A stretch of DNA of 5,900 bases, taken from Chthoniobacterales bacterium (lineage in GTDB: Bacteria; Verrucomicrobiota; Verrucomicrobiia; Chthoniobacterales; UBA10450). Below are positions 4,962-5,900 of this stretch, piece after piece; the first letter of the stretch is position 1, and the number at the start of each line of letters is the position of its first letter. The position numbers and the translations under genes were made by a program. The notes below the pieces were generated by a model, which had not been told where the DNA came from, did not search any database, and saw only the letters and a program-made list of their open reading frames with translations. The stretch spans positions 1-5,900 of the forward strand of contig JAICXG010000173.1 of assembly GCA_025980625.1 (NCBI GenBank). The letters run 5' to 3'.

Positions 4962-5900
4962 CTAGGGAATGTTGTAGACCTCGACCAGGCCGATGCCGGT
5001 CGTGCCGTTTGCGCCTTGCACGACTGCCGTGTACGGGCCGGCCGGGAGCGTGGCAAAAATCGCCGACTCTTTCGCATCAGCAGGACCAAGCCCGGTCGAG
5101 TCGATGATGCCGGCCTGCGTCTCCTGCCAGTTGTCGTTTGTCGCCAGGAGATCGCCGTTCGAGTCGTGCAACTCCAACGCCGGATCCGCCAGCACTCCTG
5201 CCAGGCCGAGCCCGCCTAACGAGGGGCCGAGCGCCCGCACGATCACGTTTGCCTGCCCCGATTCTTCGGATGAGACAATCAACCCGCCGATCAGGACATC
5301 GGTCCCGGTCCCAACCTTGCCGCGAGTACTGATGTTGCCAAACTGCGACGCTGGAGTGGTGTCGAGGTCGTAGGCTTCGACGAGGGCGATCCCAGTGGTG
5401 TCGTTTTTCCCGCGCACGATCGCGGTGTATGCGCCCGGGTCGAGGGTGGCGAGGATGGCCGACTCACGATCATCTTGCGGCGCGATGGTTGTCATCTCGA
5501 TCGCCGTTTCCTGGGTGTCGCGCCAGTTGTCGTTCGAGGTGATGAGCGCGCCAGTGTTGTCGTGCAACTCGAGGATCGGATCCTGCAGGACGCCGCTCAG
5601 CCCGAAATTCGAGAGCGACGGACCAATCGCGCGCAGGAGCACGTTCTTGCTTGTCGTTCCGTTCACGATGAAGCCGCCAATCAGCACGTCATCGCCGCTC
5701 CCGACGTTCTCGCGGGTCGAGATGTTGAGCTGACGCGAAGTGTGAATGACGGACGCCGGATCGTTAGGCTCGGTCTGGGAAAGGAACTCCGAGAGATTGC
5801 TTGCGCCGTCTCCATCGGCGTCCCCGTTCGGTCCGCCGAGCTGCGGATCATCAATCTGCGCGAGCGAAAGCCGCGAAGCCTGGAAGCTGGTGAAATTCAC
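4962..5900 (-). CDS. C-terminal part of a secreted repeat protein with calcium-type loop, 5' end outside window
   Basis: The frame is open to the right edge; the first visible codon is GTG but looks internal, because the segment before the calcium loop reads as mid-protein. Visible residues 1-312 include an aspartate-rich loop GDADGDG (26-32) with NLSEFL, like dockerin or thrombospondin type 3 calcium-binding loops. Two tandem repeats follow at residues 59-183 and 189-312, with a period of 130 residues. Shared marks are NISTR, VGxG, DVLIGG, GPSL, GVLxDP, LELHD, NDNW, TQ, ESAI, ATL, PYTA or AYTA, TTGI and LVExY. The protein ends at the second repeat (VEVYNIP) with no sorting anchor visible. 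Such domains are, from memory, common at the C-termini of very large extracellular proteins of Verrucomicrobiota. A role in surface attachment or polymer binding is a guess. Its stop lies 177 nt upstream of murU and on the same strand. Confidence 0.75.
   Translation of the reverse strand: MNFTSFQASRLSLAQIDDPQLGGPNGDADGDGASNLSEFLSQTEPNDPASVIHTSRQLNISTRENVGSGDDVLIGGFIVNGTTSKNVLLRAIGPSLSNFGLSGVLQDPILELHDNTGALITSNDNWRDTQETAIEMTTIAPQDDRESAILATLDPGAYTAIVRGKNDTTGIALVEAYDLDTTPASQFGNISTRGKVGTGTDVLIGGLIVSSEESGQANVIVRALGPSLGGLGLAGVLADPALELHDSNGDLLATNDNWQETQAGIIDSTGLGPADAKESAIFATLPAGPYTAVVQGANGTTGIGLVEVYNIP
4965..5336 (-). repeat. Intragenic tandem repeat, copy B
   Basis: Second copy of the module (residues 189-312), ending exactly at the C-terminus of the protein. 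It contains one TCGTTAGGC word at the position where copy A does not have it. Confidence 0.8.
5214..5222 (-). repeat. TCGTTAGGC word, copy 7 (in repeat B)
   Basis: Within the secreted protein gene on the coding strand, read as Ser227-Leu228-Gly229 of repeat B; absent from the equivalent site in repeat A. Confidence 0.75.
5352..5726 (-). repeat. Intragenic tandem repeat, copy A
   Basis: First visible copy of the 130-residue module (residues 59-183) in the secreted protein. It is clearly alignable with copy B at the protein level but diverged at DNA level: the GPSL-S codons here are TCG CTC TCG, where copy B has TCG TTA GGC. Confidence 0.8.
5761..5769 (+). repeat. TCGTTAGGC word, copy 8
   Basis: Within the secreted protein gene on the non-coding strand. 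The coding strand reads GAG CCT AAC GAT (Glu44-Pro45-Asn46-Asp47 of the visible part). Confidence 0.75.

Noticed and set aside
656..5375. TCGTAGGC at 656, 1346 and 5368 as variants of the TCGTTAGGC word
   Set aside because: All three sit in one codon register and encode Ala-Tyr-Asp on the minus strand with common codons, so protein sequence explains them.
5898..5900. GTG at the right edge as the start of the secreted protein
   Set aside because: There is no signal peptide after it and the following residues look internal, so the gene very probably continues beyond the window.

Overview
The window reads as chromosomal DNA from a GC-rich Gram-negative bacterium, most likely a soil-type member of the Verrucomicrobiota (Chthoniobacter/Spartobacteria-like). 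The lineage call is inference. It rests on the last gene, whose roughly 130-residue repeats (NISTR, DVLIGGxIV, GPSL, ELHD, NDNW, ESAI, LVExY) preceded by a GDADGDG calcium-type loop are, from memory, typical of large secreted proteins of that phylum. It also rests on the weak Shine-Dalgarno sequences and on a Prc protease with a Sec signal.

Layout. Positions 1-1986 hold most of a minus-strand gene for a Prc/tail-specific periplasmic protease; its 3' end lies beyond the left edge. A 234-nt divergent intergenic region (1987-2220) follows, with a perfect 14-nt palindrome and short repeats in front of the next gene. Positions 2221-2841 (+) encode a glyoxalase II-like metallo-beta-lactamase-fold hydrolase. 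It converges, with a 24-nt gap, on a minus-strand pair: an AmgK-like sugar kinase (2866-3843) preceded in transcription order by a MurU-like nucleotidyltransferase (3844-4785). The pair is joined as TAG-ATG with no intervening base and in the same reading frame. Positions 4786-4961 are noncoding and carry a REP/MITE-like imperfect inverted repeat (4815-4931). Positions 4962-5900 (-) are the C-terminal part of a large repeat-containing secreted protein that enters from the right edge.

Function. AmgK (anomeric kinase) and MurU (sugar-1-phosphate uridylyltransferase) together turn recovered MurNAc into UDP-MurNAc, a peptidoglycan recycling bypass. Prc in other bacteria controls peptidoglycan hydrolases, so a cell-wall theme across the window is possible but not shown.

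Most unusual observation. The 9-mer TCGTTAGGC occurs eight times between 2746 and 5769, four times on each strand, in all four genes of that part and once in a leader. It is absent from 1-2745. Chance expectation for the whole window is about 0.05. The copies fall in three codon registers and include one noncoding copy, so protein sequence alone does not explain them. The behaviour resembles a DNA uptake sequence or another dispersed recognition word, and I know of no such element described with this sequence.
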